A stretch of 64,000 nucleotides of DNA from an uncultured Bacilli bacterium (GTDB taxonomy: Bacteria; Bacillota_I; Bacilli_A; RF39; UBA660), in NCBI GenBank assembly GCA_944358305.1, contig CALVQK010000006.1:1-64000 (forward strand), given 5' to 3'. Positions 25,731 to 33,580 of this stretch are shown one piece after another; the first letter of the stretch is position 1, and each line of letters opens with the position of its first letter. The position numbers and the translations under genes were made by a program. The notes under the pieces were generated by a model. The model was not told where the DNA came from and made no database searches. It saw nothing but the letters and a program-made list of their open reading frames with translations.

Positions 25731-27026
25731 ATGAAAAAAGAAACATTTATAAAATCAACTATTATTCTTATTATAGGAGGCTTTCTAACTAAAGCTTTAG
25801 GTATGATTATAAAAATAGTTATGAGTAGATTAATGGGAAGCGAAGGTATTGGTCTATATATGTTAGTACTACCTACATTTTCTTTATTAATAGGACTTTG
25901 TCAATTTGGTATTCCTACAGCTTTATCTAAATTAATAGCAGAAGACTCTAAGAATAATAAACGACTGCTTTTTTCACTACTTCCTATTTCTTTGATAATC
26001 AATGTCATTATAATTTCCTTTGTTATCGTTATCGCTCCTACTCTTGCTTTTAATTTTTTACATGAAGAACGGGCTTTACTTCCTATTCTTGCAATCTGTG
26101 TAGTTTTACCTTTAACTAGTACTTCCAGTATTTTAAGAAGTTATTTCTTTGGTAAACAACAGATGCTACCTCATGTTACTTCTAATGTTTTAGAAGATAT
26201 TATAAGACTTATTTTAATTATTATAGGCATTCCTATTTTTATTAATAAAGGTTTAGAAGTTGCTGTTACTTTTGTTATTTTAACTAATATTATTAGTGAA
26301 CTTTCATCTATTTTAGTTTTATTTTTCTTCTTGCCTAAAAACTTAACTATTAAGAAAAAAGATTTAGCTTTTAATAAGGTCTATGCTAAAGAAGCGATGA
26401 ATATTAGTATCCCCTCAACTGCTAGCCGTTTAATTGGATCTTTTGGATATTTTCTAGAACCTATAATATTGACTAATGCTCTTAACTATGTTGGATATAG
26501 TTCTAACTTTATTCTAACAGAATATGGTGTTATTAGTGGCTTTGTTATGCCATTACTTCTATTACCATCTTTTTTTACAATGGCAATAAGTCAAGCTTTA
26601 CTTCCTATTATTTCTAAAGCAACTAGTAATAATCATTATGATTATGCTAAAAAAAAGCTAAAACAAGCGATTGTTATCTCTCTTTTAATAGGAGTTCCTG
26701 CTTCCCTTCTTCTTGCTATATTCCCAGAATTCTTTTTAGGGCTAATTTATAATACCCATGAGGGCGTACCATACATGAGGTTTCTTGCTCCTGTTTGTAT
26801 TTTACAGTATATTCAAGCACCTCTTTCAGCTTGCTTAGATGCTATGGGATTAACTAAATTAGGACTTAAGGCAACTATTGCAGGAACATTAATCAGAACT
26901 ATTTTCTTATTAATATTTTCTCTTTTAAAAATAGGTATGTGGGGACTTATCTTCTCTACAAGTTTAAATGTAATATTTACAACCTTCTATAACTTATATC
27001 AAGTTAAAACAAGCCTAAAAAAATAG
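25731..27026 (+). CDS. spoVB: SpoVB-like polysaccharide/lipid II flippase family protein (MATE/MOP superfamily)
   Basis: 431-aa polytopic protein with about 12 membrane segments. The start (SRLMGSEGIGLYMLVLPTF) and the later LPSFFTMAISQALLPIIS and PLSACLDAMG segments are typical of SpoVB/YkvU. In B. subtilis SpoVB is needed for spore cortex synthesis. This protein is shorter than SpoVB (518 aa) and lacks the last segments, so a wall-precursor flippase of the same family is an alternative. ATG with AGGAGAG upstream. The convergent gene's terminator overlaps its stop codon. Confidence 0.85.
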   Translation: MKKETFIKSTIILIIGGFLTKALGMIIKIVMSRLMGSEGIGLYMLVLPTFSLLIGLCQFGIPTALSKLIAEDSKNNKRLLFSLLPISLIINVIIISFVIVIAPTLAFNFLHEERALLPILAICVVLPLTSTSSILRSYFFGKQQMLPHVTSNVLEDIIRLILIIIGIPIFINKGLEVAVTFVILTNIISELSSILVLFFFLPKNLTIKKKDLAFNKVYAKEAMNISIPSTASRLIGSFGYFLEPIILTNALNYVGYSSNFILTEYGVISGFVMPLLLLPSFFTMAISQALLPIISKATSNNHYDYAKKKLKQAIVISLLIGVPASLLLAIFPEFFLGLIYNTHEGVPYMRFLAPVCILQYIQAPLSACLDAMGLTKLGLKATIAGTLIRTIFLLIFSLLKIGMWGLIFSTSLNVIFTTFYNLYQVKTSLKK

Positions 27027-27045
27027 AGAGCCATTATAACTCTCT
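27017..27045 (-). terminator. Intrinsic terminator between spoVB and the convergent small gene
   Basis: AGAGAG (27045-27040 read on minus) pairs with CTCTCT (27030-27025) around a 9-base loop, followed by A-T7 on the minus strand. It ends the 27050-27358 gene and overlaps the spoVB stop codon. Confidence 0.8.
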
Positions 27046-27049
27046 AGGA

Positions 27050-27358
27050 TCACAAACTTCTTCTATATACCCTACCATTATCGACATTATTAGTCTCAAT
27101 TTTCGTGTCAAAGTCATCTAAATTTTCATCAGATAATTTATCAATTTCAGATATACTTTCATTAAATTCCTTATTACTATAATGTACTATAAATCCTAAT
27201 ACTGCCATTAACCCTAATGAAATTAAAGTACCTTTAACATCGCCGGCCATCGCTTTCTCTACTAAAATATAAGATTCCAAAGCCAAACCGGCACTACCAA
27301 ATTTTAAATTTCTAACAGTAGATTTAAGTTCTGTTGTAATTTGTTCTTTACCTTTCAT
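27050..27358 (-). CDS. Small membrane protein of unknown function
   Basis: 102 aa from the ATG at 27358, which has a strong AAAGGAGGGG site; the longer ORF runs into the promoter. A basic N-terminus, one weak (about 22-38) and one clear (about 45-62) hydrophobic segment, and an acidic C-terminal tail (IDKLSDENLDDFDTKIE) are visible. Similar in layout to 28794-29045 (ends KELEKIDKI) and 12494-12814. Single-gene unit with a near-consensus promoter and terminator. Function unknown. Confidence 0.65.
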   Translation of the reverse strand: MKGKEQITTELKSTVRNLKFGSAGLALESYILVEKAMAGDVKGTLISLGLMAVLGFIVHYSNKEFNESISEIDKLSDENLDDFDTKIETNNVDNGRVYRRSL

Positions 27359-27385
27359 ATAATATTCCCCTCCTTTGTACTGCAT

Positions 27386-27414
27386 ATTATAACATAAAAG
27401 GTACTTTTTGTAAA
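27386..27414 (-). promoter_or_regulatory. Sigma-A promoter of the 102-aa membrane protein
   Basis: On the minus strand TTTACA (27414-27409), 17-base spacer, TATAAT (27391-27386), 28 bases before the start codon at 27358. Confidence 0.8.
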
Positions 27415-27429
27415 TATCAAGCAAAGTTC

Positions 27430-27466
27430 ACTTCGCAAAATCGAAAAAAATTGCTTTTTGCGAAGT
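27430..27466. promoter_or_regulatory. Inverted repeat overlapping the promoter of the DUF4143-type ATPase
   Basis: Perfect 11-bp arms ACTTCGCAAAA (27430-27440) and TTTTGCGAAGT (27456-27466) separated by 15 bases. The right arm lies in the spacer of the predicted promoter (27451-27479), an arrangement expected for an operator. Confidence 0.6.
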
Positions 27467-27479
27467 AAAAGTTTATAAT
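27451..27479 (+). promoter_or_regulatory. Sigma-A promoter of the DUF4143-type ATPase
   Basis: TTGCTT (27451-27456), 17-base spacer and TATAAT (27474-27479), 21 bases before the start codon at 27501. It is interleaved with the inverted repeat at 27430-27466. Confidence 0.75.
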
Positions 27480-27500
27480 AAATATAGAGGTGAAATTAAA

Positions 27501-28691
27501 ATGAGACTTATTAAAAGAGAATATTTAACTAAACTTATTGATGTTATGAATACTCCAGATATAAAAGTTATTACTGGTGTTAGACGTTCTGGTAAATCAA
27601 AACTACTAGAGATGTTTAAAGAATATATAGTTAAAAATGTTGATAATAATAATATCATACATATTAATTTTAGTTTTCCTGAAAATGAATACTTAAAAGA
27701 ATATCATGAGCTATACAACTATATAGAATCAAAATATATCGAAGGTAAAAAGAACTTTATTTTAATAGATGAAGTGCAAATGTGTGAAGGTTTTGAAAAT
27801 GCTATAAATGGAATACATGCTAAAGAAAAATATGATATTTATATAACTGGTTCTAATGCTTTTCTTTTATCAAGTGATTTAGCAACTCTTTTTACAGGAA
27901 GAACATTTGAAATAGAGGTTTTCCCCTTCTCTTATAAAGAATTTTTAGAGTATTATGAACTTGATAATACTAGTGATTCTTTTGATAAGTATGTTTTAGA
28001 AGGAGGACTATCAGGTTCTTACTTATATAAAAACGTGGAAGATAAATACACATATATCGATAATGTTTATAAAACTTTAATTGTTAGAGATATTGTAGAA
28101 AGAAATAAGATTAAAAATCTACCTTTAATGGATTCTATTAGTGACTTTTTAATGGATAATATTTCTAATTTAACTACTTATAGGACTATTGCTAATACTC
28201 TTAATTCAAACAAAATAGAAGCTAATGATAAAACAGTTGGACTATATGTTAAATATTTATGTGAAGCTTTTGCATTTTATAAAATTAGAAGATTTGATAT
28301 CCAAGGTAAAAAATATTTGGCTTCTCAAGATAAATATTATCTATCTGACCATTCTTTCAAATATGCAAAACTTGGTACTAAGAATATGAATTACGGAAGA
28401 ATCTATGAAAATATAGTTGCAATAGAATTATTAAGACGTGGGTATGAAGTATATGTTGGAGTTTTATATAATAAGGAAATAGATTTCGTTGCAACTAAAA
28501 GAGATGAGAAAATATACATTCAAGTTTCTGATAATATAGAAGATACTAAAACATTTGAAAGAGAAACATCATCATTACTTAATATAAAAGATGCTTATCC
28601 TAAAATATTAATAGCAAGAACTAAGCATGATACTTACCAATATGAAGGAATACAAATCATTGATATTGCAAATTGGCTAAATAATAATTGA
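27501..28691 (+). CDS. AAA-type ATPase with DUF4143 C-terminal domain
   Basis: 396 aa. Walker A is GVRRSGKS (26-33), Walker B is LIDEV (Asp90-Glu91), and an ITGSNAFLLS sensor region follows, then a winged-helix part and a DUF4143 region with PD-(D/E)XK-like elements (EIDFVATKRDEKIYIQVS). Such ATPases are common, often horizontally spread, in gut Bacillota and Bacteroidota; their role is not established. RBS AGAGGTG. Its stop codon (TGA) overlaps the -35 box of the downstream RNA promoter. The operator-like repeat suggests autoregulation or control by a trans-acting repressor. Confidence 0.87.
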   Translation: MRLIKREYLTKLIDVMNTPDIKVITGVRRSGKSKLLEMFKEYIVKNVDNNNIIHINFSFPENEYLKEYHELYNYIESKYIEGKKNFILIDEVQMCEGFENAINGIHAKEKYDIYITGSNAFLLSSDLATLFTGRTFEIEVFPFSYKEFLEYYELDNTSDSFDKYVLEGGLSGSYLYKNVEDKYTYIDNVYKTLIVRDIVERNKIKNLPLMDSISDFLMDNISNLTTYRTIANTLNSNKIEANDKTVGLYVKYLCEAFAFYKIRRFDIQGKKYLASQDKYYLSDHSFKYAKLGTKNMNYGRIYENIVAIELLRRGYEVYVGVLYNKEIDFVATKRDEKIYIQVSDNIEDTKTFERETSSLLNIKDAYPKILIARTKHDTYQYEGIQIIDIANWLNNN

Positions 28692-28717
28692 AAACTTAGT
28701 ACTTTAAATGATATAAT
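28688..28717 (+). promoter_or_regulatory. Strong extended -10 promoter of the candidate small RNA
   Basis: TTGAAA (28688-28693), 18-base spacer ending in TG-A, and TATAAT (28712-28717). Predicted start near 28724. No coding gene follows on this strand for more than 300 bases. Confidence 0.8.
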
Positions 28718-28723
28718 CATTGT

Positions 28724-28796
28724 ATAAGAACTCTGTTCTATCCGAAGCATTACGATTAGTTCGTGAAAGGCTTATGTAGGAAGAATGGAGTTTTTA
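28724..28796 (+). ncRNA. Candidate structured small RNA (about 70 nt), unknown family
   Basis: The transcript predicted from the promoter folds into one long hairpin. Helix 1 is 11 bp (28729-28739 with 28782-28792, two G-U pairs), helix 2 is TCC/GGA (41-43 with 79-81), helix 3 is AAGC/GCTT (45-48 with 70-73) and the apical helix is 6 bp (50-55 with 61-66) with loop TTAGT. The asymmetric internal loops are G44 against five bases and A49 against three. T5 follows directly and a second T-rich run soon after, which would terminate transcription. It does not show the SRP, 6S, tmRNA or tRNA hallmarks. The 3' end overlaps the convergent gene's stop codon. Confidence 0.55.
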
Positions 28797-29045
28797 TTCT
28801 ATTCTTTTTATTTTATCAATCTTCTCTAACTCTTTACTCTCTTTATGATTAGCATAAATAAATCTTGCCATTAAGACTCCATAAATTAAACTTGTCGCAT
28901 AAAATTCTTCTTTATTATTAAGAGAAATATTATTCTCTACTATACTTACATTATATAAAGTATTAACTGTATAGGCTCCGCTTATTATACCTAAAACTGT
29001 GCTATTAAACTTTATATTCTTTATTATACTTTTAATTTTTTTCAT
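28794..29045 (-). CDS. Small two-span membrane protein, function unknown
   Basis: 83 aa. Basic N-terminus, two hydrophobic stretches (about 14-32 and 49-64), and a charged C-terminus (KESKELEKIDKIKR). RBS AAAAGGTG. Divergent from the response-regulator gene and convergent with the candidate RNA. It shares topology and the SKEL-EKIDKI style of tail with the protein at 27050-27358. No function can be assigned. Confidence 0.6.
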   Translation of the reverse strand: MKKIKSIIKNIKFNSTVLGIISGAYTVNTLYNVSIVENNISLNNKEEFYATSLIYGVLMARFIYANHKESKELEKIDKIKRIE

Positions 29046-29063
29046 TATATCACCTTTTACTTA

Positions 29064-29072
29064 TGATATAAT
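29064..29072 (+). promoter_or_regulatory. Extended -10 promoter of the two-component operon
   Basis: TG-A-TATAAT (29064-29072), 22 bases before the TTG start at 29095; the -35 region is weak. Confidence 0.6.
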
Positions 29073-29094
29073 ATATGCCAAAGAGGTGGTAGCT

Positions 29095-29766
29095 TTGCAA
29101 ACAGTAAAGATTCTAATTGTTGATGATGAGAAAAATATTAGAGAGGTTATTCGTGAATATGCTATTTTAGAAGACTATGAAGTTGTAGAAGCAGATAATG
29201 GTGTTAAAGCATTAGAATTATTAAGTAAAGAAAAATTTGATTTAATGATTTTAGATATTATGATGCCTTTGATGGATGGTTTTACTTTACTTAATAGTAT
29301 TCCTAAAGATAAAAGAATACCTACTATTATCTTGTCTGCTAGAGATGATGAAATTGATAAATTAGAAGGATTCAATCGTGGTATCGATGATTATTTATGT
29401 AAGCCTTTTTCTCCTCGTGAATTAATGGCTAGAGTGAAAGCTATTATAAAGAGGACTAAGAATGATGTTGATAGTTATTATTATGATAAATTAGTTGTTA
29501 ATTTTTTAGAACATACTATTAAAATTGATAACAAAGAAGTTAATGTAACTCCTAAAGAATTTGAAATACTACAATATTTTATTAATAATAAAAGAATTGC
29601 TATTTCAAGAGAACAATTATTAAATAAAATATGGGGCTATGATTTTTATGGTGACGATAGAACTATTGATACCCATATAAAGATGCTTAGGAATAATTTA
29701 GGTAGATATAGAGATTTAATTATTACTGTTAGAGGTATAGGTTATAAATTTGACGATGAAAAATAA
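29095..29766 (+). CDS. OmpR/PhoB-family response regulator
   Basis: 223 aa. The receiver domain has the acidic pocket (VDDE), the phospho-acceptor Asp in MILDIMMP, and the Lys in CKPFSPRELMAR; the winged-helix output domain follows (VTPKEFEILQYF to VRGIGYKF). The start is taken as TTG at 29095 because AGAGGTGG lies 5 bases upstream; the longer ORF would cover the promoter. The next gene, its kinase, starts inside this gene, so the two are translationally coupled. The regulated genes are not known. Confidence 0.92.
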   Translation: MQTVKILIVDDEKNIREVIREYAILEDYEVVEADNGVKALELLSKEKFDLMILDIMMPLMDGFTLLNSIPKDKRIPTIILSARDDEIDKLEGFNRGIDDYLCKPFSPRELMARVKAIIKRTKNDVDSYYYDKLVVNFLEHTIKIDNKEVNVTPKEFEILQYFINNKRIAISREQLLNKIWGYDFYGDDRTIDTHIKMLRNNLGRYRDLIITVRGIGYKFDDEK

Positions 29767-31132
29767 ACTTGCTACTAAAATATTTATATATCTAGCGATA
29801 TTTTCTTTATTTATTCTTATTTTTCTTTTCTTTTTCCAAGTTATTTTTATAAATTCTTTTTATGAATGGACAAAGACTAGAACAATTAAAGACTTATCTA
29901 AAGATATTTTAATTACAGAAAATGACATTTCTTTGTATGATAAACTTGATAAAGTTTCATATAAAGAAAATGTTTGTATTGAACTTACCAATAGTAATGG
30001 AGATAACTTATACTCTACCTATAGTAGTAATTGTAATTTAAGAAGTAAAGCAGTTAAAAGAAATTTTATTAATAGTAATAAGGAAACAAAGACTTATAAT
30101 TTAATTAATAATTTTACAAAAGAAAAAAGTATAATGGCGGCTACTAAGTTAAGTAATAATCTTTATATATTTATTTCTACATCTTTAATACCTTTAGACT
30201 CTACTATTAATATTATTGAACAACAGTTAATAATTGTCAGTATTGTTGTTTTAATCCTAAGTATAATAGTTGCTTACTTTATTTCTAAAAGATTGTCTCT
30301 TCCAATAACTAAAATTTCTAAAGCAGCTAAACTAATTGCAAAAGGAAAACTTAAAACGGGATTTGAAACTACTAGTGATATTAAAGAGCTTGTTGATTTA
30401 ACTAATTCTTTAAATGATATGAAAAATGAGCTTTCTAAGACTGAAGAATTGCAAAAAGATTTAATGGCTAATGTTTCTCATGATTTAAAAACGCCTCTTA
30501 CGATGATTAAAGCTTATGCAGAGTTAATTTTGGATATTAATATTAATGATAAAGAAAAATGTAAGAATAATTTAAATATTATTATTGAAGAAGTTAATCG
30601 TCTTAATAACTTAGTTAATGATATATTAGCTTTAACAAAAGTAGAAAATGAATTAGACAAGTTAGATATTAGTGAATTTGACTTAATAAAACTAATAGAA
30701 AAAATTGTAAAACAGCATAATATTTATGTTATTAAAGATGGTTTTAGTATAGAATTTATTCATGATAACATAGAAAAATTAATAATTAAAGCAGATAAAA
30801 AGAAGATTGAACAAGTAATTTATAATTTACTTAATAATGCTCTAAATTATACTGGTGATGATAAAAAAGTTATTATTAAGGTAAGCGAAGATAATGATAA
30901 TTATAGTGTCATGGTAATAGATAGTGGTAAAGGTATCGATAAAAAAGAAAGGGATCATATCTTTGATAGGTATTATCGTAGTAAAAAGAACCATAAAAGA
31001 TATGTTTATGGTACTGGTTTAGGTTTATCTATTGTTAAGAATATCTTGCTACTACATAACTATGATTATGGTGTTAGATCTACTAAGAACAAAGGAACTA
31101 GCTTTTATTTCAAAATAAAGAAAGATAATTAG
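29756..31132 (+). CDS. Membrane sensor histidine kinase
   Basis: 458 aa. Two membrane segments (about 8-28 and 158-180) flank an extracytoplasmic domain of about 125 residues rich in Asn and Lys. Then come HAMP (about 182-235), HisKA with the phospho-acceptor His in NVSHDLKTPLTMI, and an HATPase domain with N-box (LLNNALNYTG), DSGKGI and GTGLGLSIVK. It resembles the PhoR/WalK class. It starts 11 bases before the end of the response-regulator gene and overlaps the convergent rsmD gene at its stop codon. Confidence 0.92.
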   Translation: MKNKLATKIFIYLAIFSLFILIFLFFFQVIFINSFYEWTKTRTIKDLSKDILITENDISLYDKLDKVSYKENVCIELTNSNGDNLYSTYSSNCNLRSKAVKRNFINSNKETKTYNLINNFTKEKSIMAATKLSNNLYIFISTSLIPLDSTINIIEQQLIIVSIVVLILSIIVAYFISKRLSLPITKISKAAKLIAKGKLKTGFETTSDIKELVDLTNSLNDMKNELSKTEELQKDLMANVSHDLKTPLTMIKAYAELILDININDKEKCKNNLNIIIEEVNRLNNLVNDILALTKVENELDKLDISEFDLIKLIEKIVKQHNIYVIKDGFSIEFIHDNIEKLIIKADKKKIEQVIYNLLNNALNYTGDDKKVIIKVSEDNDNYSVMVIDSGKGIDKKERDHIFDRYYRSKKNHKRYVYGTGLGLSIVKNILLLHNYDYGVRSTKNKGTSFYFKIKKDN

Positions 31133-31674
31133 TCTTTCTTTTTTATAATTCTAATATATTTATCTCCATATTTCTTAGTCTTTAGCTCTTTATAATAACT
31201 ACTAAACTCTAATTTTTCTAAGTCATCGCTTTCTAATATAACTATAGAGTTATCTTTGATTAGATTTAACTCTTCTATTTTCTTTAAAGATTTGTGCAAA
31301 TAATCCGTTTTATAAGGCGGATCTAAAAAGATAATATCAAACTGTTTAGGATAAAGTTTCTCTAAAGCTTTTAAATAATCCATATTTAATACAGTAGCAT
31401 TTATATTAGAATCTAGCATAGCTAAATTACTTTTAATAGTCTTCACAGCCATATATTCTTTATCTACAAAGATTGCTTCTCTTGCCCCCATACTTAAAGC
31501 TTCTATTCCTAAAGCACCACTACCAGCGAAAAGATCTAAGCAGACACTATTATCTATATATTCATTAATTGTTGCAAATAAAGATTCTTTAACTCTATCC
31601 ATTGTAGGTCTTGTACCTTTTAGAGTATACCCTTTTAATACTCTACCCTTATATTTACCACTAATTATTTTCAT
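31129..31674 (-). CDS. rsmD: 16S rRNA (guanine(966)-N2)-methyltransferase RsmD (YlbH)
   Basis: 181-aa SAM-dependent methyltransferase. The family start MKIISGKYKGR, the SAM motif LDLFAGSGALGIEALSMGA, and the catalytic FLDPPY are intact. The ATG at 31674 is preferred, with AGGTG 7 bases upstream. It overlaps the 3' end of the YlbF-like gene. In B. subtilis the homologue ylbH follows ylbF-ylbG, supporting the neighbour's assignment. Confidence 0.94.
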   Translation of the reverse strand: MKIISGKYKGRVLKGYTLKGTRPTMDRVKESLFATINEYIDNSVCLDLFAGSGALGIEALSMGAREAIFVDKEYMAVKTIKSNLAMLDSNINATVLNMDYLKALEKLYPKQFDIIFLDPPYKTDYLHKSLKKIEELNLIKDNSIVILESDDLEKLEFSSYYKELKTKKYGDKYIRIIKKKD

Positions 31675-31939
31675 TACTATCACCTAATTCTTTAAAGATA
31701 CTATTTAATTTCATTATTAAAAGATTAGTTTCATTCTCTAGTTTTTTATATCGCATAAAATTTTCATTATTATATATTTTTTTCCTTAAAGATTCATCAT
31801 TAGTTACTTTATATTTATTAATAGAATCTATTAAGTCTTTATCATTATAGATAGATTTTAAAGATTCTTTTATATCATAGCCCAACTTAGAATTATTAAT
31901 ACTAAAAAGTAAATCTTGATAAATTAAATTATAATCCAT
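31661..31939 (-). CDS. YlbF/YmcA-family protein (Com_YlbF)
   Basis: 92 aa, all helical, with the pattern of YlbF/YmcA proteins: an N-terminal helix, then repeated small-residue and charged helices (DLIDSINKYK, then NFMRYKKLENETNLLIMKLN). In B. subtilis YlbF, YmcA and YaaT form a complex that steers RNase Y and affects competence, biofilm and sporulation. The call rests on both the pattern and the position directly before rsmD. The ATG at 31939 has GAGG 8 bases upstream; the longer ORF has no ribosome site. Confidence 0.65.
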   Translation of the reverse strand: MDYNLIYQDLLFSINNSKLGYDIKESLKSIYNDKDLIDSINKYKVTNDESLRKKIYNNENFMRYKKLENETNLLIMKLNSIFKELGDSNENN

Positions 31940-32032
31940 ATTATTTTCCTCACTCATTATTAATATATCACATTTTAATTTTCTTTTACTACAATAAAAT
32001 GTATAATAAGTGATTAGACAGAGGTGTTAAAT

Positions 32033-32950
32033 ATGGCAAGTTTAATTTTAAATAGCAAAGAGGAAAAATTATTAAATGATTTATTAATATATAATAGAAG
32101 ATTAGAAGAAGTATTTTTTACTGATCATGATGAAAATGATAAGATAATTGTAATGATAGATAATCTCATTCAAGATATAGTTAATGAAATTGAGCCATTT
32201 ACAGCTTATAAAATGTTAAATCAATTGTATAGAAATAATATATTAAGTGCTTATCCTGGAACAGAAATTAGGATTATAAATAATTTAAAAAGAGATTTAG
32301 CAAAAGATAGATTAGCTATTTTACTATTATCTCAGGCTCTTAGTGATTTTTACTATTTTAGTTATTATGTTGATAATAGAACTACGGGTTTTTTTAATTA
32401 TACTGCTAATAATATGTTAAATACTTTATCTAGTGGTTATACAATTTTAAATTATTATTTTCTATTAGATCACGCAGAGAGCTTTATTGGTTTAATTAAT
32501 AGTGATCAGTTAATCAGTTATGATATTAAGAAAAGAATAATTTATGAATTTTTATTTTTATATAAAGAGATGGAAATAGATTTTTATGATAAAGATGCTA
32601 GTGCTCTTGCTACTAAAGTACTTGCTAATAGATATGATGCTTATTCTGAATTCTATTTAGGAGCAAAATTTGATACAGTTAGAGATGCGATTAGTATTAA
32701 TCCTTTTTATCAAGAAGCTCTTGAGATGTTAAAAGAAGATGATGATAGCATTGTTGATCCTAGTTCTTTGATGATTGGAAAATATTATCTTGATAATCTT
32801 TTAGAAAAAGTAAGCGATGAAGGCTTTGAAAAACTACTTACCTTTTTTGACATGATAAGAAAAGGTAATAATTTAGATAAGCATCAAAAAGCTTTACAAT
32901 ATATTAATAATAGTATAGAAGGAAGAAAAAAGAGTATTACTACCTCATAA
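32033..32950 (+). CDS. Hypothetical cytoplasmic protein inserted in the ylb cluster
   Basis: 305 aa, not recognised. Mostly helical, with no membrane segment or signal peptide; Tyr- and Asn-rich, with a long middle of alternating hydrophobic helices (about 80-190). It is the only plus-strand gene between ylbE and ylbF, with its own TATAAT (32002-32007) and GAGGTG site. Its 3' end overlaps the convergent YlbE-like gene by 11 bases. The insertion splits a normally co-oriented gene set. Confidence 0.6.
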   Translation: MASLILNSKEEKLLNDLLIYNRRLEEVFFTDHDENDKIIVMIDNLIQDIVNEIEPFTAYKMLNQLYRNNILSAYPGTEIRIINNLKRDLAKDRLAILLLSQALSDFYYFSYYVDNRTTGFFNYTANNMLNTLSSGYTILNYYFLLDHAESFIGLINSDQLISYDIKKRIIYEFLFLYKEMEIDFYDKDASALATKVLANRYDAYSEFYLGAKFDTVRDAISINPFYQEALEMLKEDDDSIVDPSSLMIGKYYLDNLLEKVSDEGFEKLLTFFDMIRKGNNLDKHQKALQYINNSIEGRKKSITTS

Positions 32951-33161
32951 CCTCCAAAAATGACTTTATCATTTTTAAACTATTAGAAATATTTTCTATC
33001 TTATCTACAGATCTTAAACGATATTTCTCTTTCATTTCTTCTTCTAGTTGTTTAATAAATAAAGGACTTCTATTTAAATATTTATACCAATATGAATTAT
33101 CTCTTAAATATCTATAAAGGTTAGGGTTACTTTTAATCTTTAATCTTGTTTCTACTTGCAT
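32940..33161 (-). CDS. YlbE-like protein
   Basis: 73 aa with the YlbE pattern: Asn-Pro-x-Leu-Tyr-x-Tyr-Leu-Arg, then Trp-Tyr-x-x-Leu-x-Arg-x-Pro, Leu-Glu-Glu-Glu and a final helix. YlbE has no established function. Its first base overlaps the last base of the YlbD-like gene, and this pair order (ylbD-ylbE) is as in Bacillus. The family call is from the pattern and synteny. Confidence 0.65.
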   Translation of the reverse strand: MQVETRLKIKSNPNLYRYLRDNSYWYKYLNRSPLFIKQLEEEMKEKYRLRSVDKIENISNSLKMIKSFLEVMR

Positions 33162-33514
33162 TAGTCCTCATAATATTTATTAATAGGTCTTTCTTCATAA
33201 TTTGGTATATATTCATCATTATTTTTAGGTACTATTTCACTAATTAAGCTTACAGCTTTTTGAAGACCATTTACACTTTTCCTGACAGCATCTAAGTCAA
33301 TATTTCTAATCAGATTTGTTATTTCTTTAAAAGAGGTAGAACCTGTTTCTTTAACCTCTTTTTCAGATGTTATTAATTCGTTATAGACATTACTATCTTC
33401 TCCATACATATCATATATTTCATATAATTTTTGAAAAGTAGTTTTATTATTTAGAACCGCTTTAGCTAACTCAGGTCTTGTTTTTATAAACTTTTTAAAA
33501 CTTTCTTTAGACAT
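33161..33514 (-). CDS. YlbD-like (putative spore coat) protein
   Basis: 117 aa. The N-terminus (FKKFIKTRPELAKAVLNNKTTFQKLYEIYDMYGED) matches the YlbD start pattern; the middle is a helix, and the C-terminus is Asn/Tyr/Glu-rich. YlbD is annotated as a putative coat protein in Bacillus. The ATG at 33514 follows TTAGGTG by 6 bases. First gene of the ylbD-ylbE pair. Confidence 0.65.
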   Translation of the reverse strand: MSKESFKKFIKTRPELAKAVLNNKTTFQKLYEIYDMYGEDSNVYNELITSEKEVKETGSTSFKEITNLIRNIDLDAVRKSVNGLQKAVSLISEIVPKNNDEYIPNYEERPINKYYED

Positions 33515-33547
33515 AAACATCACCTAATAAATAATATGTAGAAAAAA

Positions 33548-33580
33548 GAAAAAAAGACGACTTACTTTAAAAAGTCATCT
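33548..33580 (-). terminator. Intrinsic terminator of the parE-parC operon
   Basis: 9-bp stem (33580-33572 with 33563-33555, one G-U), 8-base loop and T7 on the minus strand, overlapping the last codons of parC. Confidence 0.9.

Noticed and set aside
28724-28796. Signal recognition particle RNA
   Set aside because: The conserved apical region of bacterial SRP RNA (GGAAG/GCAGC type with its internal loops) is absent, and the size is small.
28999-29094. Hydrophobic N-terminal extension of the response regulator
   Set aside because: The extension translates the promoter and antisense of the divergent gene. A ribosome site directly before the TTG at 29095 marks the real start.
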